Of a stretch of 64,000 nt of DNA, positions 55,201-62,647 are shown in pieces. Position 1 is the first letter of the stretch. Every line of letters begins with the position of its first letter. This DNA is from Candidatus Methylomirabilota bacterium (lineage in GTDB: Bacteria > Methylomirabilota > Methylomirabilia > Rokubacteriales > CSP1-6). Under the pieces are notes generated by a model that searched no databases, was not told where the DNA came from, and saw only the letters and a program-made list of their open reading frames with translations. The position numbers and the translations under genes were made by a program. The DNA lies in contig DASTYT010000124.1 of NCBI GenBank assembly GCA_035764725.1, forward strand, positions 27,928 through 91,927, read 5' to 3'.

Positions 55201-55762
55201 CCGCGGGGAGGGCAACGATCTCGTGCTCCACGAAGGCGGCCGTGAGGTGGCCCGCTTCCGCTTCCCCCGTCAACCCGCGGGCGAGCGCCTGTGCCTGGCC
55301 GACTACGTCCGTCCCGCGGCCAGCGGGGAGCGCGACTACGTGGCGCTGCTCGCCGTGACCTGCGGCGCGGGGGTGCGGCGGCTCTCCGAGCAGTGGAAGG
55401 AGGCGGGGCAGTATCTCCGCTCGCACGCGCTCCAGGCCCTCGCGATCGAGAGCGCGGAGGCCTTCGCGGAGATGCTCCATGCTCGGCTGCGCACCCAGTG
55501 GGGCTTCCCCGATCCGCCCGACACCACGATGGCCGACCGCTTCAAGGCGCGCTATCGCGGGCTGCGCGTGTCGCCCGGCTACCCCGCCTGCCCCGAGCTC
55601 AGCGATCAGCGCATCATCTTCGATCTGCTCGGCCCTGAGCGCATCGGCCTTGGACTCACCGAGACGTTCATGATGGATCCGGAAGCCTCCGTGTCGGCCA
55701 TCGTCTTCCATCATCCAGAGGCGAAGTACTTCAAGGCCGACGGCTCGCCCTCGGCCGACTGA
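52289..55762 (+). CDS. metH: Cobalamin-dependent methionine synthase
   Basis: It transfers a methyl group from methyltetrahydrofolate to homocysteine via cobalamin. The 1157 residues have all four modules: homocysteine domain (zinc Cys in GLNCATGP near 231 and GGCCGTTP near 294), pterin domain ([19 protein letters not shown] near 342), B12 cap and binding domain ([10 protein letters not shown] near 729, with the Co-ligand His), and the activation domain ([15 protein letters not shown] near 1088). It is complete. The next gene overlaps by 1 base (TGATG). Confidence 0.97.
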   Translation: MSRIPERSARFMAAFRERILVLDGAMGTMIQARNLSADDFGGAALEGCNEHLTLTRPDVIREIHEAYLDAGADLISTNSFGCAPYVLAEYGLSDRCEEICRAAARIAREAADTRSTLERSRFVIGAMGPGTRTITVTGGVTFDEVREGYRAQARGLIAGGVDALLLETSQDTLNVKAAAMGVREAMAEAGVGLPLMVSGTIEPMGTMLAGQGVDAFHASLEHLGLFSIGLNCATGPEFMTDHLRSLAGLATCLVTVYPNAGLPDERGHYEETPESLALKMRRFVDEGWVNMVGGCCGTTPAHTRALARLVEGHPPRRPAERLAPAVSGIEVVYPADDNRPLLVGERTNVIGSRKFKDLVVEERFEEAAEVGRAQVRGGGQVLDVCLANPDRDEHADMLRFLDRLTRKVKAPLMIDSTDAAVIEAALRLCQGKAIVNSINLEDGEERFEKVVPLLRAYGAAVVVGCIDENKQQGMAVSRERKLEIAQRSFDLLTGKYGLPARDLIFDPLVFPVGTGDANYLGSAVETIEGLRAIKERFPESRTILGISNVSFGLPPAGREVLNAVFLYHCTKAGLDYAIVNTERLERYASIPEEERRLAEDLIWMRGEDPVAAFAAHFRGRTKQARAGGGTLPLDERLARYIVEGSRDGLIADLEEKRASAAPLDIINGPLMKGMEEVGRLFNDNQLIVAEVLQSAEAMKTAVAHLEQFMEKAESATRGSIVLATVKGDVHDIGKNLVEIIWKNNGYRVINLGIKVPPEDLIAAYHAHKPDAFGLSGLLVKSAQQMVVTAQDLRAAGIDIPLFVGGAALTRKFTATRIAPEYPGATLYAKDAMDGLDLANRLFSATSRDTLLAEISAQQETLRAGRDAGAVAPAAPASSAARSAVSITVPVPAPPDLELHVLRDVPLSHIYPYVNLQMLLGKHLGLKGAVGRLLEDGDPKALELRDMVADLQREAAARTWLRADGLYRFYEARGEGNDLVLHEGGREVARFRFPRQPAGERLCLADYVRPAASGERDYVALLAVTCGAGVRRLSEQWKEAGQYLRSHALQALAIESAEAFAEMLHARLRTQWGFPDPPDTTMADRFKARYRGLRVSPGYPACPELSDQRIIFDLLGPERIGLGLTETFMMDPEASVSAIVFHHPEAKYFKADGSPSAD

Positions 55763-56409
55763 TGCTGCAGGCGCCAGCTTCGGGCCTGAGCCCGCGCTTT
55801 CTCGCCTTCTTCTCGGAAGCCGAGCTCCGTGGCCGGCGCCTGCTCGACGTCGGGTGCGGGGCGGGGCGCGTGACGCTCGCCTTGGCGCCCGCCTGCCGCT
55901 GGGCGGTGGGGCTCGACCGCGAGCCGTCGCTCATCGCGGAGGCGCGGGAGCGCGCGGCGCAGGCCGGCCTGGACCACGTCGAGTTCGACGTCGCCGACGT
56001 GGAAGCCGACGAGTATCACCCCTGGAAGCCGGACGTGGTCACCGCGCATCTCTGCGCATCGGACGCGATCATCGAGCGCGCCTCCCGCGCGCTGCCGCCT
56101 AGCGGCTTCCTCGCCATGGCGGCATTTCACGTGGATCAGTGGAAGGAGACCGGCAAGGTCTCGCGCTTCGCCTACGACGAGACGCGCCTGCGGGCCTCGC
56201 TGGAGCGGGCGGGCCTCGCCGTCGAGGCGCTCGAGGTGGACGCGGACGTGCGCCGCTTCGCCTCGGTGGAGGAGGCCCTGGCCGCGGCGGTGGGCCTCGA
56301 GGAGCGCTGGCGGGCGGACGGACGCTGGTTCCGCTACGTCGAGTTCCTGGAGAAGGGTGGCCGCACGCTCACCCGCAGCCATCTTCTCGCCAAGGCGCGC
56401 CGGCCATGA
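55762..56409 (+). CDS. SAM-dependent methyltransferase (class I)
   Basis: A 215-residue methyltransferase with a Rossmann fold; motif I is LLDVGCGAGRVTLALAP near residue 27. A shorter C-terminal part contains EFLEKGGRTLTRSHL near residue 193. It is coupled to metH, which would supply methionine and hence SAM. The substrate is not identified. Its ATG begins within the metH stop. Confidence 0.82.
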   Translation: MLQAPASGLSPRFLAFFSEAELRGRRLLDVGCGAGRVTLALAPACRWAVGLDREPSLIAEARERAAQAGLDHVEFDVADVEADEYHPWKPDVVTAHLCASDAIIERASRALPPSGFLAMAAFHVDQWKETGKVSRFAYDETRLRASLERAGLAVEALEVDADVRRFASVEEALAAAVGLEERWRADGRWFRYVEFLEKGGRTLTRSHLLAKARRP

Positions 56410-57344
56410 TCGTGGACGCGGCGCTGACCGGGGCGTTGAAGGCCCGAGCCCTCGAGCTCGGCTTCGACCTCGTGGCCATCGGACCGGCGGCGCCGCCCGA
56501 GCACGGTGAGTCGTTCGCGCGCTGGGTGGAGGCGGGCCACGCCGGCACCATGGGCTATCTCGCGCGCCGGCTCCCCGAGCGGCTGGATCCCGCGCGCGTG
56601 CTGCCCGAGGCCCGCTCGGTCGTGTGCGTCGCGCTCAACTACTACCAGGGCGCGTCCGTCGATGCCTCCTGGTCGCCGGTGGCCCGGTACGCTTGGGGTC
56701 GCGACTACCACGACGTCATGACGCCGCGGCTGGACGCCCTCGCCCGCTTCATCGAGGAGGCCGCGGGTGGCCGCGGGAAGTGCTACGTGGACACGGGCCC
56801 CATTCTCGAGCGCGATCTCGCCGCGCGGGCGGGCCTCGGCTGGGTGGGCAAGAACACGATGCTGATCAATCCCGCGCTCGGCTCCTGGTTCTTCATCGGC
56901 GTCTTGCTGACCACGGCCGCGCTCGCCCACGGCGAGGCGCTGCCGGATCGCTGCGGCAGCTGTCGCGCCTGTCTCGACGCCTGCCCGACCGACGCCTTCG
57001 TGGCCCCGTACGTGCTCGACGCCCGGCGCTGCATCGCCTATCTCACCATCGAGCACCGCGGCCCGGTGGAGCCGGCGCTGGCCGCCCGGATGGGCGGCTG
57101 GCAGTTCGGCTGCGACGTGTGCCAGGACGTCTGCCCCTGGAATCGCAAGGCGCCCCTGACGCGGGAGCCGGCCTTCCTGCCCGCGGGGCCGTTTCCCTCC
57201 GCGGCGGAGATCGCGGCGATGGACGACGCTGACTTCGCGCGCCGCTTCGCCGGCACGCCCATCACGCGACCGAAGGCGGCGGGCATGCGGCGCAACGCGG
57301 CCATCGCGCTCGACAACGCGGCTCGGGCCGGAGAGCCGGCGTGA
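56406..57344 (+). CDS. queG: Epoxyqueuosine reductase
   Basis: It reduces epoxyqueuosine to queuosine in tRNA, using cobalamin and two iron-sulfur clusters. The 312 residues contain GWVGKNTMLINPALGSWFF near 142, the first cluster CGSCRACLDACP near 183 and the second CDVCQDVCPW near 237. ATG 56406 overlaps the methyltransferase stop (ATGA); a longer frame to 56139 is not supported. It is near the usual family length, so one functional enzyme is likely. Confidence 0.95.
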   Translation: MIVDAALTGALKARALELGFDLVAIGPAAPPEHGESFARWVEAGHAGTMGYLARRLPERLDPARVLPEARSVVCVALNYYQGASVDASWSPVARYAWGRDYHDVMTPRLDALARFIEEAAGGRGKCYVDTGPILERDLAARAGLGWVGKNTMLINPALGSWFFIGVLLTTAALAHGEALPDRCGSCRACLDACPTDAFVAPYVLDARRCIAYLTIEHRGPVEPALAARMGGWQFGCDVCQDVCPWNRKAPLTREPAFLPAGPFPSAAEIAAMDDADFARRFAGTPITRPKAAGMRRNAAIALDNAARAGEPA

Positions 57345-57922
57345 TCGCGGCGGTCACGGTCTTCTGCGGCTCGAGCAATCACGTCGACGCGAAGTACTTC
57401 GACGCCGCCCGGGAGCTGGGCGAGAAGCTGGCCCGCCGTCGCTGGCGCCTCGTCTACGGAGGCGGCAGCGTCGGGCTCATGGGAGAGCTTGCGCGCACGG
57501 TGCTGGCCCACGGCGGCGAGGTGACCGGCGTCATCCCCAAGGCGCTGCTCGACCTCGGCGTGGGCGAGACCACGCTCACCGAGCTGGTGGTGACGGAGGG
57601 GCTGCGCGACCGCAAGGCCATCATGGACTCACGGGGCGACGCCTTCGTGGCCCTTCCCGGCGGCATGGGCACCTTCGAGGAGATCCTCGAGGTGATGACG
57701 CTCAAGCAGCTCGGTTATCACCGGAAGCCGGTGGCGGTGCTCGACCTCGACGGCTACTACGAGCCGCTCTGGACCCAGATCCAGCGGGGCATCGATCTGG
57801 GCTTCATCAAGGCCGAGTACCTCGACGTCTGGTACCCCGCCCCCGATGTGGACGCCCTCCTCCGCTATCTCGACGCCTACCGGCCCCACGACTACGGGCT
57901 CAAGTGGGACTCGGCGAGGTGA
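57341..57922 (+). CDS. LOG family protein (nucleotide 5'-monophosphate phosphoribohydrolase-like)
   Basis: A 193-residue Rossmann protein with TVFCGSSNHVDAKYF at the start, VYGGGSVGLMGELAR near 37 and PGGMGTFEEILEVMTLKQLG near 104, the LOG signature. It probably cleaves ribose from a nucleoside monophosphate, as in cytokinin-activating enzymes. The role in bacteria is mostly unknown. It begins with GTG 57341, overlapping the queG stop (GTGA). Confidence 0.9.
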   Translation: MIAAVTVFCGSSNHVDAKYFDAARELGEKLARRRWRLVYGGGSVGLMGELARTVLAHGGEVTGVIPKALLDLGVGETTLTELVVTEGLRDRKAIMDSRGDAFVALPGGMGTFEEILEVMTLKQLGYHRKPVAVLDLDGYYEPLWTQIQRGIDLGFIKAEYLDVWYPAPDVDALLRYLDAYRPHDYGLKWDSAR

Positions 57923-57934
57923 ACGGGCCGCGCG

Positions 57935-57943
57935 TGCTACAAT
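57935..57943 (+). promoter_or_regulatory. Extended -10 promoter for def
   Basis: TGCTACAAT is an extended -10 with 5 of 6 bases matching. Start would be near 57950, 16 bases before the ATG at 57966, with AGGAGG in between. It lies in the 43-base gap after the LOG gene and suggests that def can be transcribed on its own. Confidence 0.55.
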
Positions 57944-57965
57944 TCGGGCGTTCAGGAGGAAAGAC

Positions 57966-58514
57966 ATGGCCATATTGAAGGTCGCGCGCCTCGGACATCC
58001 GGTGCTTCGTCAGGTCGCCGAGCCCATTCCCGTCGACCAGATCCGCGGCGCCGAGATTCAGCGCCTGATCGACGACATGATCGAGACGATGAGGGAATAC
58101 AACGGCGCTGGTCTCGCCGCCAACCAGGTGCACACCCTCAAGCAGGTCTGCGTCATCGAGGTCAAGGACAACCCCCGCTATCCGGACGCCGAGTCCATCC
58201 CGCTCACCGTCCTCATCAATCCCGTGGTGACGCCACTCACCACCGAGATGGAAGACGGCTGGGAGGGTTGCCTGTCGATCCCGGACATGCGCGGGGTGGT
58301 TCCGCGCTACGGCGCGGTGCGCCTGGAAGCCCTCGACCGCGAGGGCAACCGGATCGACGTGGTCGCCAAGGAGTTCTTCGCCCGCGTCATCCAGCACGAG
58401 ACCGATCACCTGCGCGGCGTCGTCTACGTCGACCGCATGAAGGATCTCTCGACCCTCACTCATCTTGCGGAGTGGAACAAGTACTGGCTGGGGATCGACG
58501 AGCAGGATGACTGA
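57966..58514 (+). CDS. def: Peptide deformylase
   Basis: It removes the N-formyl group from nascent proteins, using a bound metal ion. The 182 residues carry the three signatures GAGLAANQV (about 46-54), EGCLSIP (about 99-105, with the Cys ligand) and QHETDHLRG (about 143-151, the HExxH ligands). The ATG at 57966 follows AGGAGG; a longer frame begins at 57846. It is near the usual length of about 170 residues. Confidence 0.96.
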   Translation: MAILKVARLGHPVLRQVAEPIPVDQIRGAEIQRLIDDMIETMREYNGAGLAANQVHTLKQVCVIEVKDNPRYPDAESIPLTVLINPVVTPLTTEMEDGWEGCLSIPDMRGVVPRYGAVRLEALDREGNRIDVVAKEFFARVIQHETDHLRGVVYVDRMKDLSTLTHLAEWNKYWLGIDEQDD

Positions 58515-58520
58515 CCCGCT

Positions 58521-58877
58521 TTGAACCGCGTGATCGCGGTGGTGAAAGACCTCTTCTTCGTGGCGCGCATCCGCGAGACTGCCCGCCTGGTGGGCACGCC
58601 GCTCGACTTCGCGCGTGCCCCCGAGGAGATCGCGCCCGCCCTGGCCGCGGGCCCCGCCGACCTCATCATCCTCGACCTCACCACGAACGGCTGGGACTAC
58701 GACGCGGTGCTCGGCGCCATCGAGCGCGCGACGCCGCGCGTGCCGGTGCTGGGCTTCACCACCCACGCCCTCGCGCGGCTGACCCAGCCGCTGCACGGGC
58801 GGTGCGAGCGCGTGGTCACCAAGGAAACGCTGACCCAGGAGCTGCCGCGCATCCTGCGCGAGGGCGTTCCCGCATGA
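58521..58877 (+). CDS. Receiver-like protein of unknown function
   Basis: A 118-residue protein with a receiver-like fold pattern: alternating hydrophobic strands (DLIILDLTTNGWD near residue 48) but without the acidic pocket at the start and without a plausible phospho-Asp context or Lys near the end. It starts at TTG 58521 or possibly GTG 58530; both are in frame. It overlaps the next gene (ATGA). It is not recognised beyond a general response-regulator-like fold; it may act as an unphosphorylated interaction domain. Confidence 0.6.
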   Translation: MNRVIAVVKDLFFVARIRETARLVGTPLDFARAPEEIAPALAAGPADLIILDLTTNGWDYDAVLGAIERATPRVPVLGFTTHALARLTQPLHGRCERVVTKETLTQELPRILREGVPA

Positions 58878-59533
58878 CCGCGGACGCGTTCGTCGCCGAG
58901 CTCGACGCCGCCAACCAGAAGATCCTCGCCCGTCTCGCCCCGGACGCGACCCTCCGGCCCGAGGTGGAGGGGGCGATGAACGTGGTCAATCTCCTGAAGG
59001 TCGCGCTGAAGAACGAGATCGAGGCCACTGAGATCGCCGCGCGCTGGCTCGTCAAGACGGACGACGTGCAGGTGAAGATGGCCTTCGCGCGCCAGGCCGG
59101 CGACGAGGCCAAGCACTACCGCATGATCGCCGATCGCCTCCGCGAGCTGGGCTTCGACGCCCGTGGCTTCGATCCGCTCGGCAAGGGCTTCGGCCCACTG
59201 TTCCAGTACCTGGACGCGCTCGAGACCACGGTGGAGCGGGTGGCTGCCGGCCAGTTCACGCGCGAGGCCATCGCGGTGGTGAAGAATCGCCAGTTCATCG
59301 AGTTCTGCGAGCGGGCGGGGGACCGCGCCACTGCCACCCTCTACAAGGACGTGATCGAGCCCGACGAGCGCTTCCACCACGAGCTCGGCCGCTCGATCCT
59401 CCTGCGCCTGGCCACCACCTCGGAGGCGCAGGCGGCCGCCCGTCGCGCCGCCGCGCGCACCCTCGAGCTCGCCGAGGAGCTGCAAGCGGCGGCTCTGCGT
59501 ACCGCCGGCATCCACCACGTCCCGGGCTGCTGA
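58874..59533 (+). CDS. Ferritin-like domain protein
   Basis: A 219-residue helical protein that looks like a di-iron ferritin-like protein: the first Glu helix LKNEIEATEIAARWL (near 42), ExxH in GDEAKHYRMI near 78 and a second pair DERFHHELG near 168. It may bind iron or act as an oxidase; no specific family is identified. The ATG at 58874 forms an ATGA overlap with the preceding gene, and the stop overlaps the next start by 1 base. Confidence 0.7.
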   Translation: MTADAFVAELDAANQKILARLAPDATLRPEVEGAMNVVNLLKVALKNEIEATEIAARWLVKTDDVQVKMAFARQAGDEAKHYRMIADRLRELGFDARGFDPLGKGFGPLFQYLDALETTVERVAAGQFTREAIAVVKNRQFIEFCERAGDRATATLYKDVIEPDERFHHELGRSILLRLATTSEAQAAARRAAARTLELAEELQAAALRTAGIHHVPGC

Positions 59534-60366
59534 TGAGCGCCGACGCCTCGCTCGAGGCATGGACCGCGGAGGTCGATCGCCCCGACCGCGACATCAGCCT
59601 GGCCGGCGCCGCCCTCGCGCTCAGCCGCATCGAGCATCCGGAGCTGGACGCCGCGCGCTACCTCGGGCGCCTCGATGACCTCGCCCGCTCGACCGCGCGT
59701 GTCCGGAGCGCGGCGAGCCCGGTGGAGCGCCTCCACGGCCTCCGCGAGTACCTGTTCGAGGAGCAGGGCTTCAAGGGGAACCGCTCCGACTACTTCGATC
59801 CCCGGAACAGCTTCCTTTCGGACGTGCTCGACCGCCGTATGGGCATCCCGATCTCGCTGTCCCTGGTCCTGATCGAGGTGGGACGGCGGCTCGATCTTCC
59901 GATGGAAGGCATCGGGCTGCCCGGCCACTTCATCACCGGGGTGCGCCTGGACGATGCGCCCATCCTCCTCGACCCGTTCCACGGCGGCGCCATCCTCACC
60001 CCCGAGGCCTGCCGCGAGCTCGTGGCCAAGGCGCTGGGCAAGCGCGTGCGCCTCACCGAGGCGTCCTTCACCCCCGTGGGCAATCGCCAATTCCTCGCGC
60101 GCATGCTCGCCAATCTCAAGGGGATCTACTGGCGGGCCGAGCAGTGGGGGAAAGCGGTGCAGGTGAGCGATCGCTTGCTCGTGCTCGATCCCAAGGCCGG
60201 CACGGAGCGGCGCGATCGCGGTGTCGCCCTCGCCAAGGCCGGACAGTACCAGCAGGGCTTGGCGGACTGGGAGCGCTACCTGACGGAGTTCCCCGATGCG
60301 CCCGACAATGCCGAGATGCGCGGCCATCTTCGGCGCGTGCGCCAGAAGCTGGCGGAGCTGAACTAG
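59533..60366 (+). CDS. SirB1-type transglutaminase-like / TPR protein
   Basis: A 277-residue protein. The N-terminal part has the SirB1 motifs (DPRNSFLSDVLDRRMGIPIS near 89, LPGHFITGV near 128), and the C-terminal half holds tetratricopeptide-like helices (WGKAVQVSDRLLVLDPK near 205, GQYQQGLADWERYLTEFP near 237). It has an arrangement common in bacteria but with little functional evidence. The ATG is part of the preceding stop (TGATG). It is likely cytoplasmic. Confidence 0.85.
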   Translation: MSADASLEAWTAEVDRPDRDISLAGAALALSRIEHPELDAARYLGRLDDLARSTARVRSAASPVERLHGLREYLFEEQGFKGNRSDYFDPRNSFLSDVLDRRMGIPISLSLVLIEVGRRLDLPMEGIGLPGHFITGVRLDDAPILLDPFHGGAILTPEACRELVAKALGKRVRLTEASFTPVGNRQFLARMLANLKGIYWRAEQWGKAVQVSDRLLVLDPKAGTERRDRGVALAKAGQYQQGLADWERYLTEFPDAPDNAEMRGHLRRVRQKLAELN

Positions 60367-60371
60367 CGCGC

Positions 60372-61100
60372 ATGCGAGTTCGCGGCGGCCAGAACCTCTA
60401 CGGCTTCTCCGTCGGCATCCTGATGCTCGACACACAGTTCCCCCGCATCCCGGGCGAGATGGGCAACGCGACGACGTTCGACTTCCCGGTGCGCTATCAC
60501 CGGGTCGAGGGCGCCTCCCCCGACAAGGTCGTGCGCCAGGGTCAGCGGGCCCTGTTGCCCGCGTTCCTCGAGGGCGCGCGCTTCCTCGAGCGGGAGGGCG
60601 TGCGGGCCATCACTACCAACTGCGGCTTCCTCGCCAAGTTCCAGGCCGAGATGGCGGCGGCGGTGTCCATCCCCGTCTTCACCTCGGCCCTCATGCTCGT
60701 GCCGCTCGTGCACCGCATGCTGGCTCCCGGGCGCGCCGTCGGCATCCTCACCGTGGACGCCTCGTCCCTCAGCCCCGATCACTTCGCGGGGGCGGGGATC
60801 GGCCCCGATATCCCCACCGTGGTCGCGGGGCTCGAGACCGAGAAGGAATTCACGCGGGTGATGCTCGACAACTTGCTCGAGCTCGACGTGGAGGCCGCGC
60901 GGGCCGAGCACCTGGCCGTGGTGGGCCGCATGGTGGAGAGCCATCCGGAGATCGGCGCCATCGTCCTCGAGTGCACCAACATGCCGCCCTATCGCGCGGA
61001 TATCCAGAACCTCACGGGGTTGCCCGTCTTCGACATCGTCTCGTTGGTACGTATGATTCACGTGGCCGTGCAGCACGGTCTGCCGCCGCGCCCGGCATGA
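60372..61100 (+). CDS. Asp/Glu/hydantoin racemase-superfamily protein
   Basis: A 242-residue protein with the two-Cys catalytic pattern of the Asp/Glu racemase fold: TTNCGFLAKFQ near residue 80 and LECTNMPPY near 200. It may racemise, isomerise or decarboxylate an acid such as aspartate, maleate or hydantoin. ATG 60372 is 6 bases after the TPR gene stop; a longer frame to 60144 is not supported. It precedes a TAXI binding protein, so it may handle the imported acid. Confidence 0.82.
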   Translation: MRVRGGQNLYGFSVGILMLDTQFPRIPGEMGNATTFDFPVRYHRVEGASPDKVVRQGQRALLPAFLEGARFLEREGVRAITTNCGFLAKFQAEMAAAVSIPVFTSALMLVPLVHRMLAPGRAVGILTVDASSLSPDHFAGAGIGPDIPTVVAGLETEKEFTRVMLDNLLELDVEAARAEHLAVVGRMVESHPEIGAIVLECTNMPPYRADIQNLTGLPVFDIVSLVRMIHVAVQHGLPPRPA

Positions 61101-61144
61101 GGCGCGAGCCCTTGCCGCTCACCCCAACCAGGAGGCCGTCTTCG

Positions 61145-62170
61145 ATGCGGACCCGGATGCTGTCGCAGAGACTTCTCGTCCTGCTCGGTGCGGTCGCGCT
61201 GATCGGCGCCGCCAGCGCTCCCGTGGGCGCTCAGCAGTCGCTCACGTGGACCGCGGGCGCGGTGGGCGGCGGCTGGTACACGATCTCCGGCGGCATGGCC
61301 GAGCTCATGCGCGAGAAGGCGGGCCTCAACATCAAGGTCATTCCGGGGGGCGGGACGCAGAATCCGGTGCTCGTCCAGACCGGCGAGGCCGAGATCGGCA
61401 TGGGCCTGCCGCCCCTGCTCGGCGCCGCCTTCCGCGGCGAGGATCCGTACATGGGCAAGCCGATGCCGGATCTCCGCGCCATCGCCGGCAACATGAGCCT
61501 CAATACCTTCCACTTCTACGTCGCCAACGACTCGCCCTACGCAAAGATGACGATGGACGAGATCATCAAGGGCAAGAAGCCCATCCGCCTCGCGATCTCC
61601 AAGCCCGGCTCGTCCGACGTGTGGGTGTTCGAGAAGGTCATGGTGCACTACGGCCTCTGCTCGGGCGCCAAGATCGAGGACTGCTACAAGGCCTGGGAGG
61701 CGGCCGGCGCCAAGTTCTTCCGGGGCTCCTACTCGGAGCAGGCGGGCGCCTTCAAGGACCGGAACGTGGACGGCACCTTCACCTTCCTCGCGCTGCCCGG
61801 CGCGTCGATCACGGAAGCCTCGGTGGGCCGTGACCTCAAGATCCTGGCCTTCCCCAAGCCGCTCCTCGAGTATCTCGGCAAGTTCGGCATGGGCGAGGGC
61901 GTGATCCCGGCCGGCACGTATCCCAAGGCGGTCAACGGCAACGAACCGGTGGTGTCCGCCACCATGGGCACGACCATCACGGTGTCGTCCAAGATGTCCA
62001 ACGACACCGCCTACACGCTGGCCAAGACGCTCAACGACAACGCCGACCGCGTGCGCAAGATCCACGGCAGCCTCTCCGACTACGAGCCCTCCAAGGGCCA
62101 TCTCTTCCTGGGCGTGGCGCTGCACCCGGGCGCGGAGAAGTACTACAGGGAGAAGGGCTGGCTGAAGTAG
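61145..62170 (+). CDS. TAXI-family TRAP transporter solute-binding protein
   Basis: A 341-residue periplasmic binding protein. It has a signal peptide (LLVLLGAVALIGAAS, cleavage near residue 27), then SLTWTAGAVGGGWYTISGGM near residue 32, as is usual for TAXI proteins. Substrates in this family are often dicarboxylates or amino acids. ATG 61145 gives a standard signal peptide. It is followed by a terminator and its permease (62648) is beyond a small gene. Confidence 0.92.
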   Translation: MRTRMLSQRLLVLLGAVALIGAASAPVGAQQSLTWTAGAVGGGWYTISGGMAELMREKAGLNIKVIPGGGTQNPVLVQTGEAEIGMGLPPLLGAAFRGEDPYMGKPMPDLRAIAGNMSLNTFHFYVANDSPYAKMTMDEIIKGKKPIRLAISKPGSSDVWVFEKVMVHYGLCSGAKIEDCYKAWEAAGAKFFRGSYSEQAGAFKDRNVDGTFTFLALPGASITEASVGRDLKILAFPKPLLEYLGKFGMGEGVIPAGTYPKAVNGNEPVVSATMGTTITVSSKMSNDTAYTLAKTLNDNADRVRKIHGSLSDYEPSKGHLFLGVALHPGAEKYYREKGWLK

Positions 62171-62196
62171 GCGCCGCCGCGCCGGGAACGACCGGG

Positions 62197-62228
62197 CCCC
62201 CGGGAGGCTGACCCTCCCGGGGGGTCTT
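62197..62228 (+). terminator. Rho-independent terminator after the TAXI gene
   Basis: A perfect 11-base stem (CCCCCGGGAGG / CCTCCCGGGGG, 62197-62207 and 62213-62223) with a 5-base loop, followed by GTCTTGCTTT. It lies 27 bases past the TAXI stop, and the T-rich stretch continues beyond it. This likely ends the long metH-to-TAXI transcription unit, or lowers expression of the permease. Confidence 0.75.
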
Positions 62229-62323
62229 GCTTTCGGGCCCCGAGCCTGCCGGGGCACCCTTGGTATGGTAGGTCTTGATTCCTCGCACCCCCAGGGGTAG
62301 AGTTCCCCGCGAGGGGGGCCTTC

Positions 62324-62581
62324 ATGAGCGAGATGAGTCGGACCTACGAGTTCATGACCGCCGACTTCAAGAATCTGCTCGCCGACGAGTCGCCTGAGAC
62401 CGTCCACGAGCTCGAGTGGCTTCTGCCCACCGCCGCCCGCCTCGTGGAGCGCGAGGCCATGCGGCGCGGAGTCACCGAGTGGCAGCTCCTGCAGGACCGG
62501 CATCACATCGAGGACCCGCTGGTCCAGCACGCCCTGGACATCCTCGAAGCGGGAGGATTCATCGTGCCCGACACGGAGTGA
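62324..62581 (+). CDS. Small protein of unknown function
   Basis: An 85-residue acidic and helical protein with no Cys, no signal and no membrane segment. It begins MSEMSRTYEFMTADFK and has an amphipathic helix around residues 23-45. I do not recognise it. The ATG at 62324 is 7 bases after GGGGG; the DNA between the TAXI terminator and the start (62229-62323) holds no other gene. It is followed by the TRAP permease, whose function it might affect. Confidence 0.6.
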   Translation: MSEMSRTYEFMTADFKNLLADESPETVHELEWLLPTAARLVEREAMRRGVTEWQLLQDRHHIEDPLVQHALDILEAGGFIVPDTE

Positions 62582-62617
62582 GCCGGCCACGATCCCGGGC
62601 AGAGGGCGGGGGACTGA

Positions 62618-62626
62618 TGCTATCCT
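62618..62626 (+). promoter_or_regulatory. Extended -10 promoter for the TRAP permease
   Basis: TGCTATCCT followed by CGCCGCCC, the same word as at 37238. The transcription start would be near 62633, 15 bases before the proposed start codon at 62648. Confidence 0.45.
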
Positions 62627-62647
62627 CGCCGCCCGGGAGATAGCGAG

